The notes below the pieces were generated by a model that had not been told where the DNA came from, ran no database searches, and was given only the letters and a program-made list of their open reading frames with translations. A program made the position numbers and the translations under genes. Source: Campylorhamphus procurvoides (taxonomy: Eukaryota > Chordata > Aves > Passeriformes > Dendrocolaptidae). Taken from it: a stretch of 64,000 nucleotides of DNA. Shown here in pieces: positions 58,822-64,000 of the stretch. Numbering within the stretch: position 1 is the first letter of the stretch; every line of letters begins with the position of its first letter. The stretch spans positions 566,280 through 630,279 of the forward strand of contig WBMV01003343.1 of NCBI GenBank assembly GCA_013396655.1. Direction: 5' to 3'.

Positions 58822-61800
58822 ATACTTTGATACTTTTTCTTTCAAGATCACCTTGCTCTTGGAGGTACACACATTTGCAGCAATAACAAATAACCAGAAG
58901 AATATCATCTAACAGAACATTTCTAGCCCTGCAGAATTGTTTGATTCAGGTGTTTAATGCACAACAGAGTGGAAATGCTTCTGCTTATACACACATGACA
59001 AATATTTTGAGTGCAGCCCAAAATGCTTTCCTGCATGGCTATACTGCCATCACTAAACTGGTCTCACCAGAGTCCTGAAGCCCCTCCCTATTAGCCAAAC
59101 ATTTAAAGAGCTGTTGCTCTTTACCCTTTCCACAGTATTGCAAGAAACAGGAAGAGAAAGGTTGGATGTAATCCTAAAATATAACCTACTGCACCTATTT
59201 TAACACCTCCAGGGAAATATTCTTTCAGTGAGCACATAGAAAAGGATGGCAGTTTCTCTCTCACATATGGAAGTTCCTTTCCACTCTACCTTTCCCCCTT
59301 AACAGTAAATCCTGACAACAGGAACAATTAAAAAGATAATATGAACATAGAGACTTTTCTATCTGCTGCCCTGCTGCAGTTTATTAAAATAATAATATAT
59401 TTATGTAGCACCTGTCTGTCAAAACAGCCCAGACAATTTAAATACAGAGCAAAGTTCATGATAAAGGTAAGTATGCAAAGAAGAAAACAAAAAGCATTAA
59501 CCATGATTCAAAATACTAAATACAACCAATGTGCCTTAAAAGCTGTGCTATAGTTAAAATAATCTTATACAACTAACTCCCTAAAAGAACCTTTTTCAAG
59601 CATCTTGTAAGTCCCAGGTGAAAATCTCATCCAACACACCAAAACCACAAGAACAAAGATACAGACACCCTTGTCAGCTTTTGCAGTGTTAAAGCAATAC
59701 ATTTTTAAGACCTCAGAGGAAAAGACCCTGTGATTGTTATTTACATTACCTTAGTGTCTAGGAGGTGAGAGCACTCAGGCTCAAACCTCCATTGAACTAA
59801 CACGTGGTGAGAGGCACAGCACAAGCCTCATGCTGGGGGAGGAGCCATCCCTGCCACACCCCACAAGCCTTTCACCTGAGCTGAGGCATCTCACACCGTC
59901 ACATTCAGAGATCCTTTCCTTCATTAACCTCCTGTCCTAATCAGATACGGCCACTGCAAAGAGTATAAAGCCATGTCACAGGTTAGGGTTAGAGATGGGA
60001 GGGAAAGGAAACCAGAGAGATAGAAGGTTAGTTTCATAATTTCAGTCTCCAAGGCAGTGCCAAGGGCAGAAATAGAAGTAAGATCTTCCATGTCTAAGCC
60101 TAAATATCTGTTCTTTGAACTTGACAAGAGCCATGACAACTGTAAATATGAGTGCACAGCATGAGAACCAAGCTGCAACTAAACTCCTTGATCCACATGG
60201 AAGGTCTAATGTGATTAATAATTGTACTGACAGCAAAAGAAGTGAACCCAGCAGAATGAAGTGAGTCCAGAGCAGAGTCTCATATTCCCTTCTCAGGCAG
60301 CCTAATTACAATTTCATGATTCTGTGAATCTATTCTATAATAATTACTGCATTTTGGACAAGCTTTCAAATACTCAAGTAGTTCAACAAAACCACGTTGT
60401 TACACTCTGGCCTTAAGCTCAAGCTAGTGACCATCCAATGAACGTATAACATGGTAAGTGAAGGCAAAGCAGCCTTCTTAAGAGGGGAAATGTCAGATAT
60501 AGACACCAGCTCACTGAGATTAAATCTTGTCCCTTTTGAAACCATCGGTTTGGTTTTTGGTTTTTTCCTCTTTGTTCTGCATAACATCATCTCCTACTCA
60601 AGAAATAGCCTGGATATCTCCTGTAGATTGGATAGTAGATGTTTGGCTGTGCCGAAATCACTTGGAGGCAAGCGGTTGATCAGGGAGGCACCTGCCTCGC
60701 TCATCTTCATTGCCAATCCAGGTGTGTGTGCAACAGCACAGATTGCTGAACAACTCTTGTAAAAGTCCCTTAAAATATAACACGGTGCAATAAATATCGA
60801 TGCATTAAATAGATATGGGTTTCTGCACACATTGTCAAATACAAAGCAAAATAATTTCTTTTTACATTATACCTTGATTATGTATCTTTATCTATGTTAC
60901 TGTCTTATATTGAGCATTATACAGAAAATTAATTCCTTCAAATTACCTCCACAACCTTTCTACTGGCCAGACTTGGCATCTCTGAGTGACCTAAATTTTG
61001 ACAACACAAGTGAACTGCTCTGTAACATGTCACTCATGCTCCTGTTGCAAAGAGAATGAGAGGGACGTCACTGCCTATTATCAGCCACATCAGGGACAAA
61101 ATTTTAGCAAGACATCTTTAAATGGCAACACTGAGATAAAAAAATTAAGTACACTGAGGCTATCAGTGACCCTAAAGGTCTCTGCCCATAACTGGAGTGG
61201 GGTCCCATGAGAGCTCCATGATGGATTTAGGCAGCTCCAACCTGCTTTGATGAGAAACACTCCAGAAGATCCAAGCTGACAGCAGAACAGCCAGAAGAGG
61301 CAGTGCTGGCTGCTGACCTACTATACCAGAGGCTATTGAAATCTGAAAATACTGACAAGAGCCCTTCTGGTCCTCTGTGATAAGAAAGTCATTACTGAGT
61401 GACAATAAGAGTCTACAACATGACTGAAGCTGGCTGAAATTCTTGGTATAAATCAATGCTCCTCATATATAAACGCAAATCTGAAAACATAGCAAGACAC
61501 CACTATTTCACCAGTTTTGCAGCTTTCAGATCACTGTCCCTGACTGAAACAAAGTTCATAAAAATGAATAAAATGATCAATATCTATGTATTATACCTCC
61601 ATTGGCCTTTGATTTTACAAAACCATAACTTTTCAGGAATAATGATAACAATTTTGTAATCTTTTGGCAGCAACAGTTCCTTGCTATTTATAATACCATA
61701 GCAACTATTAGGCATGAGGCAGCTCACAGTCTCAGAGAACTATGAAGAGATGGATTAAGAGCTAAAAAACTCAGAAATAAATATCTTTTTAACCCATGAA

Positions 61801-62459
61801 GGGTATATCTACCTTCAGTTATGCTCAGTTCTTCTTATAGCACATTTGGAGTGGTAGTCAGATCACGCAATCGAAGGCATGTAATGTGAGTGCCTTGCAC
61901 AAAGATAAAGTCACCCAGGGAAGAACACTCTAGCAGAGCACCCAGATTGAGGACAGGTTTGTAATTAAGCCAAATTCTTGAACTTTATTCATTAACTTGG
62001 CCCATCTTCTTTAAATTCAACCCAAATCACAGTGCACCTAAGAGGCAAAGTCTGTTCAAAGATAAAGTAATAACAAGACATAAACTTCAGCTTCTTTATT
62101 AATTTTGACTGCAATGGGTGAACCCAGGTCAGAACGACCATTTCCTCATGTTGCCATAAGTGCGGTGCACAGCAGAGGATAGTCATGGGGAATGTGATCT
62201 TGCCCCAGAAGAGCTGATGTAAGGGCCAAATAACATCCTTCTAACATTATCACTGTGGCAGAGGGGAGAGACTGTCTCCTGTTCCATCTGTCTTGGGAAT
62301 ACGACATTACAGCAGTGGTGACTTTTAATCAATTCCTCACGAGACTCCTTTCTATCATTTGAAGGTGATGGCATATATCTGCCCTATATTAGATGAGACA
62401 AAGATATGTGCATCACTTCCTCCAAATTTAAGGGTGCAATTGCATAAGTTCTTCAGTTT
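58822..62459. other. Unique non-coding DNA
   Basis: There is no supported gene. A G/T patch lies at 60549-60570. The word TTCATGATTCTGTGAATC near 60313 is a little like a CR1 tail but lacks the rest of the 3' end. Open frames at 60451-60762 and 61172-61456 have no recognisable domain. Confidence 0.5.
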
Positions 62460-63041
62460 TGTGCTGGTTTTGACTGGGGTAGAGTTATTTTCTTCCCAGT
62501 AGCTGCTATGGGGCAAGTTTTGTATTTGTTCTAGAAACAGTGTTGATAATTCAAAGATGTTTTCCTTACTGCTGAGCAGGGCTTACACAGAGTCAAGACC
62601 TTTTCTCTCTTTCACCACACTCTGCCACTGAAGAGGCTGGGGGTATACAAGAAGTTGGGAGGGGACACAACAGGAACAGCTGACCCCAATTGATCAAAGG
62701 GACATCCCGTATCATATGGTGTCATGCTCAGCATATATAGCTGGGGAAAGAAGAAGGAGGGAGAGACATTTGGAGTGATATCATTTGTCTTAACAAGTCA
62801 CCATTACATGTGATGGAACCCTATGTTCCTGGGGATGACTGAACACTGGCCTGTCCATGGAAATTGGTGAATGAATTCCTTGTTCTGATTTGCTTGTGTG
62901 CATGGCTTTTGCTTTACTTATTAAACTGTCTTTACCTCTACCAATGAGTTTTCTTGTTCTGATTCTCTCCCTCAACAAACTGGGAGGTAGTGAGTGGGTG
63001 GCTGTGTGGGGCTCAGTTGCTGACTAGGGCTAAAACCCAGA
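62460..63041 (+). mobile_element. Solo LTR of an endogenous retrovirus, family B (copy 2)
   Basis: The block begins TGTGCTGGTTTTGACTGG and ends GGCTAAAACCCAGA. It is flanked by the 5-bp direct repeat AGTTT (62455-62459 and 63042-63046). A TATA-like ATATATA (62733-62739) and an ATTAAA polyadenylation signal (62920-62925) appear in the expected order for a plus-strand LTR. The terminal CA has become GA. It is the same family and same length (582 bp) as 34193-34774, in opposite orientation. Its pattern (CTGCTGAGCAGGGCTTACAC, then GGAGGGGACACA, then TTATTAAACTGTCTTTACC) is that of a common avian ERVL-type LTR. No retroviral genes flank it. Confidence 0.9.
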
Positions 63042-64000
63042 AGTTTTCCAAAGTCCCCATCATTCAAGATTCAGAAACTATTAATTTTGAAGGATTATGT
63101 GTCCATGGTTAACAACATATTGAAGTTTACTTCACACTTTTCAACCATCCATATTTACCAAAAAGAGTATGTGCTCAGAGCTATCACTCCCTTGAGGCAA
63201 ATATTATACTGCTTACTCTCAGACAAACAAAAAAGAATTGAGAAATTAATTTGATTTGATTTAGTGTGCATGATTTACAGATTTGAGGTACAGCTAACCC
63301 TGCCACCCAAAACCAATAAAAATGATTGTACAGCATGAAAAGAAAATTAACAGAAATTCAAACAGCAAGTTCAGAAAGTGCAGTTTTCAACTGGATCACC
63401 AAACACCAAACATTTTCTAGCACTAAATAAGGCAAAGCCAAATCCCCAGCTAAAGGCAGTGTTATAGACAAGGCGTTTTACAAATGTAGGCATACATTTC
63501 CATAGCCAGGGTCCTGAACTGGCTATGCCTCAAGGTATTTCCAAGCAAAAGTTCTAGGCTCAGGGGAACTGAAGTCTCACTCACTGACAGAGAAACCCTA
63601 TTCCCATGCCTTGCAGCATCTGGAATACAGAAGGTATAAACATCACTAGGATCACAAAGTGGATGCTGTTCCTTTGCAATGCTTTTCCTCTGTGCTGAGC
63701 AATATTTTGGAGATGCTGCATGCTCACAGCCTGATTCTTGGCAGTCATGAATTTAAAATGAAAAAAGTAAAACCCTGAAGACATATCAGACCCAAACCAG
63801 TAACCTTGCAATATCTTTAATTTTTGATTCATTCTTTTATGTTCCAGTGCAAATAGACCAGTGCAGCACAGACATGGAAATAACATTCTCTCCCAAGAGG
63901 AAGTTCCTGTGAAGCAGAAAACCCCAGTCTCAAAGCAACCAAAACAACTCTTATGCATAGACTTTCAGAACACAGGATGGCTTGTAGACCAAATGCTAAG
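63042..64000. other. Unique non-coding DNA, open at window end
   Basis: No gene is recognised. The 125-codon minus frame at 63581-63958 (F-, Q- and C-rich, no family motif) overlaps no known repeat and may be a chance frame. A short (TTGAT)n-like run occurs near 63248-63262. Confidence 0.45.

Noticed and set aside
60305..60345. CR1-like 3' tail on the plus strand (TTCATGATTCTGTGAATC)
   Set aside because: The upstream CR1 3' untranslated sequence is not recognisable, so the resemblance may be chance.
63581..63958. 125-codon minus-strand frame as a gene
   Set aside because: No domain, signal or family resemblance; its length is within what chance gives across 128 kb of strands.
1..64000. tRNA, rRNA, CRISPR arrays, bacterial operons, integrated phage or intact retroviral genes
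   Set aside because: No cloverleaf-type internal promoter words, spacer-repeat periodicity, ribosome-binding-site spacing or gag/pol/env-like frames were seen; the sequence is plainly vertebrate non-coding DNA.

Overview
This window reads as non-coding DNA from a bird nuclear genome, most likely a songbird (passerine). The evidence is a CR1 LINE carrying the avian CR1 3' end, several avian-type solo long terminal repeats (LTRs) of endogenous-retrovirus origin, A+T-rich unique sequence with few CpGs, and G/T (A/C) low-complexity tracts. There is no operon-like spacing, no dense coding, no tRNA or rRNA and no CRISPR array. I could not support any intact protein-coding gene. The longest open frames are about 60-127 codons, overlap on both strands, resemble no protein I recognise, or fall inside repeats. 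The window is best read as intergenic or deep intronic; exons too short or too divergent to see by eye cannot be excluded.

Layout. 769-1000 is a truncated LTR end. 2431-4775 is a 5'-truncated minus-strand CR1 with decayed ORF2. It is interrupted by a 436-bp LTR-like element (3013-3448) and by a short CR1 reverse-transcriptase piece in the opposite orientation (3449-3500). 9072-9636 is a plus-strand solo LTR with a 5-bp flanking duplication. 17244-17417, 21048-21105 and 24743-24824 are strand-asymmetric A/C or G/T tracts, and 25780-25862 is a GATA/GACA microsatellite. 34193-34774 (minus) and 62460-63041 (plus) are two copies of one LTR family, both 582 bp. 42644-43396 is a third family of solo LTR, with a perfect TGTAG duplication. 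52266-52869 is a further LTR-like block, and 58756-58821 is a small CR1 3'-end relic.

Between the repeats the DNA is unique and A+T-rich. A few stretches hold clustered homeodomain, GATA, POU/SOX or nuclear-receptor-like motifs (14200-14720, 27660-27870, 35256-35640, 44180-44300), or retain CpGs (49097-49158, 55640-55920). These are the best candidates for regulatory sequence, but that is inference without an alignment.

Nothing here shows genes working together. What the window records is repeated retroelement insertion, LTR-LTR recombination down to solo LTRs, and one local rearrangement within the CR1. I found no convincing new biological system.
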